A stretch of DNA of 64,000 nt, taken from assembly GCF_003952525.1 (NCBI RefSeq), contig NZ_CP034451.1, positions 3,472,001-3,536,000 on the forward strand, given 5' to 3'. Origin of the DNA: Mesorhizobium sp. M3A.F.Ca.ET.080.04.2.1. GTDB lineage: Bacteria; Pseudomonadota; Alphaproteobacteria; Rhizobiales; Rhizobiaceae. The translations under genes and the position numbers were made by a program. The notes beneath the pieces were generated by a model. That model saw only the letters and a list, made by a program, of their open reading frames with translations, was not told the origin of the DNA and did not search any database. Of this stretch, positions 17,110-26,403 are shown piece after piece (the stretch's first letter is position 1; each line of letters starts with the position of its first letter).

Positions 17110-17316
17110 CTACCAATCGCTGAGCTTGGTGTCCGGGGCGTAGTCCTGGCCTTCGATATCCTTCACCACGGCCTGGCCGCAGCGCATCGACTTGGTCGTC
17201 TTGTCATAGGCATAGGTCGGCGAGCCGAACAGGTGCCAGCCCTTGTTTAGGGCCGCCGTCACCTTGTGGCAGAAGGTGGAGTCGTCCGGACCGGACAGAA
17301 AGCGGTAAAGTTTCAT
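17110..17316 (-). CDS. DUF1737 small protein
   Basis: A 68-residue soluble protein starting MKLYRFLSGPDDSTFCHKV, then ALNKGWHLFGSPTYAYD, which matches the DUF1737 domain (MxxYxxL, LNxGWxxxGSP). The function is unknown; the domain is often annotated on short stand-alone proteins. A possible upstream in-frame extension lacks protein character, so ATG 17316 is chosen. Its stop abuts a palindromic repeat. Confidence 0.8.
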   Translation of the reverse strand: MKLYRFLSGPDDSTFCHKVTAALNKGWHLFGSPTYAYDKTTKSMRCGQAVVKDIEGQDYAPDTKLSDW

Positions 17317-17362
17317 TTTTCGACCCTGTGGTGAGTTGCAGCCAGCCGGCGTTGGACGGTCA

Positions 17363-17470
17363 TCATGCGATGACGACCGCGTCGCAGGCAAGCGATGCGA
17401 TCTTGGCGAGCGCCCGCTCGTTGAAGGCGGGCATGTAGAGCACCAAGCGGCGCGAACGGTAGGTTTCCAT
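17363..17470 (-). pseudogene. Remnant of a CoA ester lyase (HpcH/HpaI, CitE-like)
   Basis: From an ATG at 17470 the minus strand encodes only 35 residues, ETYRSRRLVLYMPAFNERA then LAKIASLACDAVVIA, before a stop. This matches the first 35 residues of citrate lyase beta/malyl-CoA lyase-type proteins (typically RSVLYMPxxNxRALEKAxxLxxDAxIxDLED). The rest of the roughly 300-residue enzyme is missing and its place is taken by DUF1737. It is therefore a truncated relic. The match is by motif recall; the truncation is clear if the family call is right. Confidence 0.65.
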
Positions 17471-17518
17471 GACCGATCTATGGCGGTTGGGGACGAGTGA
17501 GGCAAGTCGCGGAGGAGT

Positions 17519-17680
17519 CTCCCCCCTTGAGGGGGAGATGGCCGCGAAGCGGTCAGAGGGGGTCGTCTCGCACAAAGCGCCAACGCTGTTTCTCGTCGCG
17601 GGGTAGCGCCGGCGCTTCACGCGCAGCGACCCCCTCTGTCGCCTTTGGCGACATCTCCCCCTCGAGGGGGGAGAGGACGC
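17519..17680. repeat. Inverted pair of palindromic repeats
   Basis: Two copies of a rhizobial-type repeat face each other: CTCCCCCCTTGAGGGGGAG then AGAGGGGGTCG at the left, and CGACCCCCTCTG then CTCCCCCTCGAGGGGGGAG at the right. The gap 17471-17943 contains only this pair plus low-complexity GC-rich sequence before the DUF4173 start. It directly borders the CoA lyase remnant, so a repeat-associated deletion may have produced the truncation. Confidence 0.7.
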
Positions 17681-17943
17681 CGGCGCCCTCCCCTCTGCAC
17701 GAAATCTGCAAATCCTTGCGGAAAACCTCCTCCAATCCGCCGCAAGCCCTCCGCGGCGGCCGGCGAGACAGGCGGCATGCGAACACATGCAAAACCCCGT
17801 TGGTCCCTGCCGCGCCGGCTGCGCAAAGACGGCTGGTGGCTCGCCGAGCCGCAAAGGCTGCGCCCGGGCGCCAACATCCTGCCCTTCATCCCTGGATCGC
17901 GGCATGCAGTCCGGACCGCCGCCGTCCTGAGGAAAGCCCGGCC

Positions 17944-19470
17944 ATGACCGCGACATCACTTGCCCCGAGCTATTGCCGCCGCGTCGGCGCCGCCGTCCTG
18001 CTGGTGGGGCTGGGGGATTTCCTTCTCTATGACCAGCCGATCGGCATCACCGTCTTCCTGTTCGGCATGGTGCTCGCCGGCGCGGTCGTCGCCATGCATC
18101 CGGCAGCGATAAGCAATGGCAGGGTCTGGCTGAGACCGCTGGCGCTGTTTGCCGGGCTGCTGCCGCTGGTCGAAAATGTCAGCCCGCTCTCCGTGCTGGT
18201 CGCGATCGTGGCGCTGGCTCTATTCGCGCTGTCGCTGGGCGGGCGGCTGGGCCCGGGGCTCGCCCGCATCGCGAAGCAGATCTGCCTGTTCCTGCTTGCA
18301 GCGCCCTTCCGCTTCGCCCGCGACTTCATTGGCTGGCGCAAGGCAGCGCGGCGGCTTGGGCGACGGGGGATCCGGCTGGCGGCAATCACCGTCTGGATCA
18401 TGCCGCTGACCCTCGGCGCGGTCTTCCTCGCCTTGTTCGGCGCCGCCAACCCCATCATCGAACACTGGTTCTCACTGATCGATCTCTACGCCTTGCTCGA
18501 ATATATCGAGGTCGGCCGGGTTGTCTTCTGGCTGGTCGTGCTCGCCGGCGTCTGGGCTTTCCTGCGGCCGCGGCTGCCGCGCTTCGTCTCCCGCATCAGG
18601 CGCCTCGCGCCGGCCGCGCCAACGGCAAGACCGGCAAGGGCTTCCGCCGAGGACATCATTTTCGGCAAGGCGGCGATCCTGCGCGCGCTGATGGTTTTCA
18701 ACGCCCTATTCGCCGTGCAGACCGCGCTCGACGCCACGTATCTGTGGGGCGGTGTGGCGCTGCCCGATGGGCTGACCTATGCCGCCTATGCACATCGCGG
18801 CGCCTATCCGCTGGTCGTCACCGCGCTGCTTGCGGCCGGCTTCGTGCTGGCGGCGCTCAAGCCCGGCAGCGAGACCTCGCACGACCCGCTGATCCGCCGG
18901 CTGGTCTATCTGTGGGTGGCGCAGAACATCGTACTGGTCATCTCCTCTATCCTTAGGCTGGACCTCTATGTCGATGTCTATGCACTGACCTATCTGCGCA
19001 TCGCCGCCTTTGTCTGGATGGGGCTGGTCGCGGCAGGGCTGGCGCTGATCATTGCTCGCATCGCGCTCGGAAAATCCAGCGAATGGCTGTTCTCCGCCAA
19101 TCTTCTGACGTTATCGGCGACGCTCTATGCCTGCTGCTTCGTCAACTTCGCCGCGCTCATCGCCAACTACAATGTCGACCACTCCCTTGAAATGACCAGA
19201 CACGGCGTTCCCCTCGACATCTGCTATACGCGTTCGCTGGGTCCTGACGCCCTGCCGGCTCTCGGTCGCTTCTTCGACCATCAAAAGCGATCGTATCCCG
19301 ACCGCGAGGCCGGCGATGAGACCGATCTGATCGCTGAAGCCCATTATCGTGCCAGCCAGAAAAACTGGCGCGCCTGGAGCTTTCGCGACTGGCGGCTTCT
19401 GCGCTATCTCGAGAAGAACGGCGCGCTTGCCGATCCTGCCGTCACCCAACCCTATGCGCCGGGCCACTGA
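17944..19470 (+). CDS. DUF4173 multi-pass membrane protein
   Basis: A 508-residue inner-membrane protein with about ten to twelve hydrophobic segments. The C-terminal half carries the DUF4173 pattern: LTYAAYAHRGAYPLVVTALL then RLDLYVDVYALTYLRIAAFVW. Function is not established. It ends four bases before the response regulator start, so the three genes 17944-21731 form an operon and this protein may supply a signal to, or be controlled with, the two-component system. I chose ATG 17944 (TATSLAPSYCRRVGA); upstream in-frame sequence lies in a repeat and is unlikely to be coding. Confidence 0.85.
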   Translation: MTATSLAPSYCRRVGAAVLLVGLGDFLLYDQPIGITVFLFGMVLAGAVVAMHPAAISNGRVWLRPLALFAGLLPLVENVSPLSVLVAIVALALFALSLGGRLGPGLARIAKQICLFLLAAPFRFARDFIGWRKAARRLGRRGIRLAAITVWIMPLTLGAVFLALFGAANPIIEHWFSLIDLYALLEYIEVGRVVFWLVVLAGVWAFLRPRLPRFVSRIRRLAPAAPTARPARASAEDIIFGKAAILRALMVFNALFAVQTALDATYLWGGVALPDGLTYAAYAHRGAYPLVVTALLAAGFVLAALKPGSETSHDPLIRRLVYLWVAQNIVLVISSILRLDLYVDVYALTYLRIAAFVWMGLVAAGLALIIARIALGKSSEWLFSANLLTLSATLYACCFVNFAALIANYNVDHSLEMTRHGVPLDICYTRSLGPDALPALGRFFDHQKRSYPDREAGDETDLIAEAHYRASQKNWRAWSFRDWRLLRYLEKNGALADPAVTQPYAPGH

Positions 19471-19473
19471 TTC

Positions 19474-20169
19474 ATGCCGCACAATATCCTCGTCGCCGAC
19501 GACGACCCGCACATCCGCGAGATCATCTGCTTCGCGCTGGAAAAGGCCGGCATGAAAACCCACGCGGTTTCAGACGGCGCCGCGGCCCTGCAGGCGGTCG
19601 AGCGCCGTCCGCCGGACCTCATCGTGCTCGATATCGGCATGCCGGAGATGGACGGGCTGGAGGTCTGCCGGCGGCTGCGGCAGCGCTGCGACATTCCGGT
19701 GCTGTTCCTGTCGGCGCGGGACGAAGAGATCGACCGCATCCTCGGGCTTGAGATGGGTGGCGACGATTATGTGACAAAGCCGTTCAGCCCGCGCGAGCTG
19801 GTCGCCCGCGTCAACGTCATCCTGCGGCGCGCCCGCCCCGTGGCGGTGGAGGAGACGGATGAGCGGCAGTTCGCGCATGGCAGACTGACGCTGGTTCCGG
19901 CAAGCCATGCGGCGAGCTTCGACGGCAGGCCGCTGGTGCTGACGGCCATCGAGTTCGCGATCGTGAAGGGATTCCTTGCCCGACCGCAGCACGTGCTCGG
20001 CCGCGATGCGGTGATGGCCAATGCCTATCAATCGAACATCCATGTCTCCGACCGCACCGTCGACAGCCACATCCGCAACATCCGCGCCAAGCTGGCGGCG
20101 GCCGGCTGCAACGATGCGATCGAGACCGTGCATGGCGTCGGCTTCCGGCTCGGCCGATGCGGTGGTTGA
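19474..20169 (+). CDS. OmpR/PhoB-family response regulator
   Basis: A 231-residue regulator. The receiver domain (1-120) has the acidic pair (ADDD), the phospho-acceptor Asp 53 in LIVLDIGMPEMDG, and Lys 102 in DYVTKPFSPREL. The C-terminal winged helix (about 130-230) has the usual DRTVDSHIRNIRAKL and VHGVGFRLG. It overlaps the kinase gene by 13 bases, so the pair is co-translated. Targets are not visible, but it probably autoregulates this operon. Confidence 0.93.
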   Translation: MPHNILVADDDPHIREIICFALEKAGMKTHAVSDGAAALQAVERRPPDLIVLDIGMPEMDGLEVCRRLRQRCDIPVLFLSARDEEIDRILGLEMGGDDYVTKPFSPRELVARVNVILRRARPVAVEETDERQFAHGRLTLVPASHAASFDGRPLVLTAIEFAIVKGFLARPQHVLGRDAVMANAYQSNIHVSDRTVDSHIRNIRAKLAAAGCNDAIETVHGVGFRLGRCGG

Positions 20170-21731
20170 GCAAGGAAAAATGGCGGCCGCGGCTTGCCAC
20201 CGTCGTCGTCGCCATCCTGATCGTGGTGATGGCGCTGCCGCTGGTCGGACTGTTCTTCTTCCGCCTCTACGAGAACCAGCTGATCCGCCAGACCGAGGCC
20301 GAGCTCATCGCGCAAGGCGCCGCTCTTGCCGCGATCTACGCCCGGGAGGTGCGCGACGCCGGCATCGCCCAGGACAGGCTCGGACCGCCGGTCCCGTCCG
20401 ATGCGGCGAGCGCCCGCGACTATCCCTACCACCCGATCGAACCGCGCCTCGACCTTGCCGCCGACGATGTGCTGCCGACCCGGCCGCCAGGCCTTCCTGC
20501 CGCTGCCGATCCGGGCTTCGCGGCGATCGGCGTGCGCCTGTCAGGCATGCTGGAAGAGATACAGAAGACGACGCTCGCCGGTTTCCGGCTGCTCGATCCC
20601 CGCGGCGTCGTCATCGCCGGCCGCTCGGAAGTCGGACAATCGCTCGGCGAGGTCGAAGAGGTGCGGCAGGCCTTGGCCGGGCGCTATGCCAGCGAGCTGC
20701 GCTTAAGGATTCCCGACCAGCCGCCGCCGCCCCTCTACTCGGTGAGCCGCGGCACTAGGGTGCGCGTCTTCGTCGCCATGCCGGTCGAGGTCGAGGGCCG
20801 GGTCGCCGGCGTGGTGTACCTGTCGCGAACGCCGAACAACATCATCAAGCATCTCTATGGCGAGCGCGGCAAGGTGACGCTCGCTGCCATCGCCATGCTC
20901 GGCGGCACGCTGCTGATCGCGCTCATGTTCATCCGCACCGTCAGCCGGCCGATCTACGCGCTGATCGAGCGGACAAAGCGCATCGCCGTCGGCGACCGCG
21001 AGGCGATGCGGCCGCTCGACCATCACGGCACGCGCGAGATGGCAGAATTGTCGGCTGCGTTCCTCGACATGGCCGGCAAGCTGCAGGCGCGCTCGGACAG
21101 CATCCAGACATTCGCCACCCACGTCTCGCATGAGCTCAAATCGCCACTGACGGCAATCCAGGGCGCGGCGGAGCTGCTGAGGGATTCCGGCGGCACGATG
21201 GACGAGGCCGAGCGGCAGCGCTTCGCCAACAACATCGTCACCGATGCCGGGCGGCTGAACCTCTTGGTGCGTCGGCTGCTCGAGCTGGCGCGGGCGGAAA
21301 ACCTGGCGCCCAGCGGCGAAAGCACGACGCCCAGCGCGGCGCTCGCGCTGCTGCCGGTCGACACCAGGCTGGAGGTCCGCATCGAGGCCGGCGGCGAGGT
21401 CGCAGTCGGCATTTCCGGCGAGAACCTTGCCATCGTGATCGCCAATCTCATCGACAATTCGGCGCGGCACGGCGCGAAGCTGGTTTCGATCAAGGCCGCG
21501 GTCGCAGGCGGCAGGGTCGTGGTCCATATCGGCGACGACGGCGACGGCATTTCGCCCAGCAACCGCGCAAAGGTGTTCGAGCCATTCTTCACCACGCGGC
21601 GCGAGAGCGGCGGCACCGGCATGGGGCTCGGCATCGTGCTGGCCCTCCTGAAAGCGCATGATGGCACGATCAGACTGGTTGACTCCGAGCGCGGCACGCG
21701 CTTCGAGATCAGTCTGCCTTTATCAAGTTGA
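20157..21731 (+). CDS. Membrane sensor histidine kinase
   Basis: A 524-residue kinase. A first membrane helix (about 14-36) and a second (about 240-262) bracket a periplasmic sensor of about 200 residues, followed by HAMP, dimerisation domain with His 325 in HVSHELKSPLTAIQGA, and the ATPase domain (NLIDNSARHG, DDGDGISP, GTGMGLGIVLALL). It phosphorylates the regulator encoded just upstream. The periplasmic domain suggests a small extracellular ligand or envelope signal, not identifiable here. The neighbouring DUF4173 gene hints at a membrane partner. Confidence 0.93.
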   Translation: MRWLSKEKWRPRLATVVVAILIVVMALPLVGLFFFRLYENQLIRQTEAELIAQGAALAAIYAREVRDAGIAQDRLGPPVPSDAASARDYPYHPIEPRLDLAADDVLPTRPPGLPAAADPGFAAIGVRLSGMLEEIQKTTLAGFRLLDPRGVVIAGRSEVGQSLGEVEEVRQALAGRYASELRLRIPDQPPPPLYSVSRGTRVRVFVAMPVEVEGRVAGVVYLSRTPNNIIKHLYGERGKVTLAAIAMLGGTLLIALMFIRTVSRPIYALIERTKRIAVGDREAMRPLDHHGTREMAELSAAFLDMAGKLQARSDSIQTFATHVSHELKSPLTAIQGAAELLRDSGGTMDEAERQRFANNIVTDAGRLNLLVRRLLELARAENLAPSGESTTPSAALALLPVDTRLEVRIEAGGEVAVGISGENLAIVIANLIDNSARHGAKLVSIKAAVAGGRVVVHIGDDGDGISPSNRAKVFEPFFTTRRESGGTGMGLGIVLALLKAHDGTIRLVDSERGTRFEISLPLSS

Positions 21732-21804
21732 GCATGATCTTATCCGAAAACCGGCACCCGCTTTTCGCTTACGCGGTCCTTCGGTTCGGGATCATGCTCT
21801 GGAG
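21731..21804. repeat. Palindromic intergenic repeat with GATCATGC ends
   Basis: GAGCATGATC at the left end and GATCATGCTC at the right end form a perfect 10-base inverted pair across about 74 bases. The inside has CCGAAAACCGGCACCCGC and ends in a TTCGG run, the familiar rhizobial intergenic palindrome. It fills the gap between the kinase and the oxidoreductase and could act as a transcription terminator. Confidence 0.75.
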
Positions 21805-21821
21805 CCGGAGAGCCGAAAGAA

Positions 21822-22988
21822 GTGCAGTACGACATCGTCATTATCGGCGGGGCCATCGTCGGGTCCTCGATCGCCTATTATTTGCGCGAGGAAGGGTTCC
21901 TGGGCTCCATCGCGCTGGTCGAGCGCGATCCGCAATTTTCCCACGCGGCGACAACGCTCTCCATGGCCTCGATCCGCCAGCAATTCTCGATCCCTGAAAA
22001 CATCCGCCTGTCGCAGTTCACGCTGAAACTGTTCCGGCGGCTCAAGGAGACTTTCGGCGCCGACGCCGATATCGGCTTTCGCGAGGGCGGCTATCTCATC
22101 CTGGCCGGCGAGTCCGGGCTGCCGATCCTCGAGGCCAACCACGCAGCGCAGATCGCCGAAGGCGCCGACATCGTGCTCGAGGATGCCGGGCAGCTGACGC
22201 GCCGCTTCCCATGGCTGTCGGTGGAGGGCATTTCGGCTGGCGCCTATGGCCGCACCGGCGAAGGCTGGTTCGACGCGCATGCGATGCTGATGCTGTTCCG
22301 CAAGGCGCTGCGCGAGAAGCAGATCGATTTCATCACCGCTTCCGTCACCGGCATCGCGCGGCAGGGCAACCGCGTCACCGGCGTGAGCCTCGACAATGGC
22401 GAGACGCTGAAGGCCGGCATCGTCGTCAACGCCGCCGGCCCGAACGCCGGCAAGGTGGCGGCCATGGCCGGGCTCGAGCTGCCCGTCGAGCCGCGCAAGC
22501 GCAACGTGTTCGTCTTCGAGGCGCGCGAGAGATATGCCGACATGCCGCTGCTGGTCGATCCATCCGGCATCTATGTGCGGCCGGAAGGCTCGGTCTACCT
22601 GACCGGCGGCGCCGAGCCGGAGGAAGGGGATTGCGCGCCCGATCCCAACGATTTCGACGTCAACTGGCCGCTGTTCGAAGAGGTGATCTGGCCGGTGCTC
22701 GCCACCCGCATCCCGGCCTTCGAGGCGATCAAGCCGACGCGCGCCTGGGTCGGGCACTACGACTACAACACGCTCGACCAGAACGCCGTGGTGGGGCCGC
22801 ATCCGGAAGTCGAGAACTTCATTTTCGCCAACGGCTTTTCCGGCCACGGGCTGCAGCAGGCGCCGGCGGTCGGCAAGTCGCTCGCCGAGCTCATCGTGCA
22901 TGGCGGCTATCGCACAGTGGACTGCTCGGCCTTCGGGTATGAACGGATCGCGCAGGGACGGGCGTTCAGGGAGCTGAACGTGATCTGA
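21822..22988 (+). CDS. FAD-dependent oxidoreductase, FOXRED1/DAO-like
   Basis: A 388-residue flavoprotein of the D-amino acid oxidase/glycine oxidase superfamily. The N-terminal dinucleotide fold reads YDIVIIGGAIVGSSIAYYL, and the C-terminal FAD-contact region reads NFIFANGFSGHGLQQAPAVG, the pattern of FOXRED1-like dehydrogenases. Such enzymes oxidise N-methyl or amino substrates; the exact substrate is not readable. The start is GTG 21822. It follows the kinase by about 90 bases across a palindromic repeat, so co-transcription is uncertain. Confidence 0.88.
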   Translation: MQYDIVIIGGAIVGSSIAYYLREEGFLGSIALVERDPQFSHAATTLSMASIRQQFSIPENIRLSQFTLKLFRRLKETFGADADIGFREGGYLILAGESGLPILEANHAAQIAEGADIVLEDAGQLTRRFPWLSVEGISAGAYGRTGEGWFDAHAMLMLFRKALREKQIDFITASVTGIARQGNRVTGVSLDNGETLKAGIVVNAAGPNAGKVAAMAGLELPVEPRKRNVFVFEARERYADMPLLVDPSGIYVRPEGSVYLTGGAEPEEGDCAPDPNDFDVNWPLFEEVIWPVLATRIPAFEAIKPTRAWVGHYDYNTLDQNAVVGPHPEVENFIFANGFSGHGLQQAPAVGKSLAELIVHGGYRTVDCSAFGYERIAQGRAFRELNVI

Positions 22989-23109
22989 GGGTCATTCCCG
23001 GTTTTGCTCTTAGTGCGGTTCAGCGCTTCGCGGAATCGCTGCCCCCTCCAAGTGTTTGTTTTTTGCTTTTGCGCGGTTCCGGCCGCCACGCATCTCTCCT
23101 GAAATTGCT

Positions 23110-24999
23110 CTAGTAGGTGAGCGTGATCTGCATCTGCGGCAGCGGCCGTGGCGCGGTCTCCGTGAAGTCGGGCCCCTTGTCTTCCCATCGATGCCCCTGG
23201 GCGATCAGCCCTGCCAGCAGGGCCCTTGCCTCGGCCCGCTGCATGGCTCCCTCGAAGGCAAAGGGCGGCACCGGGTTGGTGGTGCGGGCCGTCTCATAGG
23301 CTTTCACATACTCGGCTATTTTCGGTTCGTAGTCAGCGCTCTCGGCGACCCTGATGGTGTAGCGCTGCAAGGCTGAGGCGAGGTTGCGCCAGCGCGTCCA
23401 GTAGTGGGCATCGAAAGAGAACTCCGCGAATGTCTCGCCGGCCCGCGTGCCTTTCTCGGAGACCTGCTCCAGGATACGCGCTGGCATGTTCAGATTCATG
23501 CCGCCCTCCTCGGGCGTCAGGGGAACGTGGACGATGCGCTCGCGATTGCCGGGCGCCCGCGACTGAAGCAGGTCGCGCCAGTTCTGCATCGTGGCGACGA
23601 TGCCGAATACGAACGCCGCGATCTCGCGGACGGACTTCATGCCGGAGAGGGACTGATATTGGGCCTGCCAGCCATCATCGGGCTTCGGCAGAAAGACTCC
23701 CCTGTTCTGCCTGTCATTTGCGTCGGGATAGACGAGGTCGATGGCGAAGGTCGGCCAACGCGGCAGCGGCGCGTCGAAAAGATGGATGGGGAAGTTGCTG
23801 CAGATGCCGCCATCGGAAAACCAGCAGCGTCGGAAGGCAGCCGTGTCGGATGGCTGTTCGGCGCCGCCGGCGGCAAGCGAATCGGTAGCCTCCAGGGGCG
23901 TTTTCGGACTGCTCTTTTTGAGCGCCGGCGCATCCACGCCGTCCGCGGCGGCGGGATCGAAGATTTCATGCAGCGGCACAGCGCTGATCAGCAGCGGGAA
24001 GCTCAGGCTCATGCGGGTGGCGACCAGGACCGGGAGCTTTCCATATTCAGGCAGGCGATAATAAGTTTCGCCATTGAAGCGACGCTGCTTGCCCGATTCG
24101 CCGATCATCCAGTCGACAAGGTTCTCGGGAAACAGAGCATCGAACTCACGCTTGAGGAACCAGAAATGGGTGTCCTTGTCGAAGGGCAGGCTGCGCGGTT
24201 CGCTGTGCGAAACGTCGGTGGTGATCATCGTCAGGGAAACGGCATGACTCGATTGAGGCTCCTGCGGGTAGGGCGGCGCTTCCCACAGGTCCTCGAACAG
24301 GAGCGGCCTGGCGTCGGCCTGGCCGGAGAGGTTCTGCAGCGTTTCATGCAGCCAATCGGTGAGCGCCGGTTTGCCCTTTCCCCGGAACGACCCGGCGCCC
24401 CGCTTGCCGCAGCAGAGGCCGAGAAGGTTGCGCCGCACCACCCGCGCGACGCGCAGGGCGGCAAAGACTGCCCCGAGCGCATAGGCGCCGAGGAATGAAG
24501 GAACCGCGTGCAAGACGATCGCCAGGGGATCCGAGAAGAAGCCGGCGGCCCACCAACCCCAGCAGAGCAGAGCGAAGAGCCCGAATGTCTCGACTGGTGC
24601 GATCGCAAACACCGCGACGACGGTCTGAAGCCACTTGCGAAGCGGGCCGTCGTTTCCGGCAAGCACGACAACCAGCCTGTAGGCAGCGCTAGCGCCCGAG
24701 GCGGGCTGGAACAGGCCGAAGATGAAACCCTCACCCGAAAGCGTGCTGGACACTCCAGCCAGACCGGCGAAACCGACCTGCGACGGGGCTTTGGCGATTT
24801 CCTGCCCGGCGGTCTTTCGCCGCTCCCCGACCGCGGCGGCGGCGCAGGCGGCAGCGGCGATCGCGCCGGCGGAGGTTCCGCCGATGCTCTTGAACCGGTA
24901 TGTCTCGGACAGCTTCAGGGCCGCGTTGGGATAGACTATGCCGCTGGTGATGCCGCCCTTCATGACGAGATCGCAGTATTTGAACGCACTCTCCGCCAA
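23110..24999 (-). CDS. Large patatin-like phospholipase
   Basis: A roughly 629-residue patatin-type lipase. Near the N-terminus CDLVMKGGITSGIVYP supplies the oxyanion loop and SIGGTSAGAIAA the GxSxG nucleophile (Ser about 43 from this start). The catalytic Asp is in CWFSDGGICSNFPIHLFD. A hydrophobic insert (VVAVFAIAPVETFGLFALL and following segments, near residues 125-190) suggests membrane anchoring between the oxyanion/Ser part and the Asp part. TTG 24999 is chosen because GAGGAGG lies six bases upstream; TTG 25032 is possible. Lipid hydrolysis is expected; the substrate is unknown. No signalling-nucleotide synthase is adjacent, so a defence role is not supported. Confidence 0.85.
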   Translation of the reverse strand: MAESAFKYCDLVMKGGITSGIVYPNAALKLSETYRFKSIGGTSAGAIAAAACAAAAVGERRKTAGQEIAKAPSQVGFAGLAGVSSTLSGEGFIFGLFQPASGASAAYRLVVVLAGNDGPLRKWLQTVVAVFAIAPVETFGLFALLCWGWWAAGFFSDPLAIVLHAVPSFLGAYALGAVFAALRVARVVRRNLLGLCCGKRGAGSFRGKGKPALTDWLHETLQNLSGQADARPLLFEDLWEAPPYPQEPQSSHAVSLTMITTDVSHSEPRSLPFDKDTHFWFLKREFDALFPENLVDWMIGESGKQRRFNGETYYRLPEYGKLPVLVATRMSLSFPLLISAVPLHEIFDPAAADGVDAPALKKSSPKTPLEATDSLAAGGAEQPSDTAAFRRCWFSDGGICSNFPIHLFDAPLPRWPTFAIDLVYPDANDRQNRGVFLPKPDDGWQAQYQSLSGMKSVREIAAFVFGIVATMQNWRDLLQSRAPGNRERIVHVPLTPEEGGMNLNMPARILEQVSEKGTRAGETFAEFSFDAHYWTRWRNLASALQRYTIRVAESADYEPKIAEYVKAYETARTTNPVPPFAFEGAMQRAEARALLAGLIAQGHRWEDKGPDFTETAPRPLPQMQITLTY

Positions 25000-25119
25000 G
25001 GGCCCCTCCTCGAAAGCAAAACGACCGGACAAGGAAGCATTTGATGCCGCATCTACTTCCTGTCGGTGACTGTTGCTTTGGGAGGATGAGCCTCTTCTTG
25101 AGAAAAGTCGATCGTCGAG

Positions 25120-25545
25120 TCAGCGCTTGCGGGCGAACCAGAAAGCGTCGGGCATGCGCGTCATGCCGATGCGTTCGTAGAAGCCGACGGCGTCGGGCAT
25201 CGAGATCAGGCTTATGGCGACCGAAGGGCCGAGCTGGCGACGGGCCTCGTCCATCAGGCCCTTGCCGATGCCGAGCCCTTGCGCCGATTTGGAAACGGCA
25301 AGCTCGGAGATGTAGCAGACCCAGGAAAAATCGGTGACGGCGCGGGCAACCCCGATCAGCGGCTTGTCGTCGACTTCGAGGCGCGCCGTCAGCACCAGGT
25401 TGGCGTTGCCGAGCATCGCCTTCAGGCGGACTTCGTCGTCGACAGGCCGCGTCTCGCCGAGGCCGGATTCCACCAGCACGCGGCGGAACTCGGCGGCGTC
25501 GAGCGTGGGCTCGCAAGCATAGAGGATTCGGGAATGGTCGGTCAT
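25120..25545 (-). CDS. GNAT-family N-acetyltransferase
   Basis: A 141-residue acetyltransferase with the GNAT core: [20 protein letters not shown] includes the acetyl-CoA pyrophosphate loop (QGLGIGKG), followed by [16 protein letters not shown]. The acceptor is unknown. ATG 25545 is chosen; longer upstream frames on this strand overlap leuD and are artefacts. It is divergent from leuD with 168 bases between. Confidence 0.87.
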   Translation of the reverse strand: MTDHSRILYACEPTLDAAEFRRVLVESGLGETRPVDDEVRLKAMLGNANLVLTARLEVDDKPLIGVARAVTDFSWVCYISELAVSKSAQGLGIGKGLMDEARRQLGPSVAISLISMPDAVGFYERIGMTRMPDAFWFARKR

Positions 25546-25713
25546 GCGGCCAGACTGCACCAGTCGGCCGCGATCATGAAGCCGTTTTTCGCCAGGCCAT
25601 CCGATCCGCCATGGCGCAATGGTCCGCACGAACAGTTGCCTTTCATTTGCCGCCGGCTTTGTGTAAAGCGTGCGCCAAGTTCTCCCCGCAACGAAAGAAG
25701 ACGGGCAAAAGCC

Positions 25714-26319
25714 ATGGACAAATTCACCAAGCTCACCGGCGTCGCCGCGCCGATGCCGATCGTCAATGTCGACACCGACATGATCATCCCGAAGGATTAT
25801 CTCAAGACGATCAAGCGCACCGGGCTTGGCACCGGCCTGTTTGCCGAGATGCGCTACAAGGACGACGGTTCGGAGAACCCGGATTTCGTGCTCAACAAGC
25901 CGGCCTACCGCAAGGCGCAGATCCTGGTCGCCGGCGACAATTTCGGCTGCGGCTCGAGCCGCGAGCATGCGCCCTGGGCGCTGCTCGATTTCGGCATTCG
26001 CTGCGTGATCTCGACCTCGTTCGCCGACATCTTCTACAACAACTGCTTCAAGAACGGCATCCTGCCGATCACCGTCAACCCGGAAGACCTCGACAAGCTG
26101 ATGGACGATGCCTCGCGCGGATCGAACGCGACGCTGTCGATCGATCTCGAAGCCAAGGAGATCCGCGGCCCGGACGGCGGCGTGGTCAAGTTCGACCTCG
26201 ACGACTTCAAGCGCCATTGCCTGCTCAACGGTCTCGACGACATCGGGCTGACCATGGAAAAGGCCGGCGCCATCGCCTCCTTCGAGAAGAGGAACGCCGA
26301 GCTGCGCCCCTGGGCCTAA
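25714..26319 (+). CDS. leuD: 3-isopropylmalate dehydratase small subunit
   Basis: A 201-residue LeuD that with LeuC interconverts 2- and 3-isopropylmalate in leucine synthesis. The start [18 protein letters not shown], the swivelling-domain signature [14 protein letters not shown] and [19 protein letters not shown] are diagnostic. The length is normal. leuC is not in the window. leuB lies 2.2 kb downstream on the same strand, separated by three small genes. Confidence 0.96.
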   Translation: MDKFTKLTGVAAPMPIVNVDTDMIIPKDYLKTIKRTGLGTGLFAEMRYKDDGSENPDFVLNKPAYRKAQILVAGDNFGCGSSREHAPWALLDFGIRCVISTSFADIFYNNCFKNGILPITVNPEDLDKLMDDASRGSNATLSIDLEAKEIRGPDGGVVKFDLDDFKRHCLLNGLDDIGLTMEKAGAIASFEKRNAELRPWA

Positions 26320-26403
26320 GCGGCGGCAATCGAGATTCAGGTCCGGGTGGCGAAGCGCCGCCGCCGGGAGGTCTTTGGGTGACGGCTGAACGGAGGAACA
26401 GTC

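Noticed and set aside
23110..25032. CBASS-type patatin effector
   Set aside because: The patatin motif is clear but no nucleotide cyclase, ubiquitin-like or HORMA gene is adjacent, so a defence operon is not supported.
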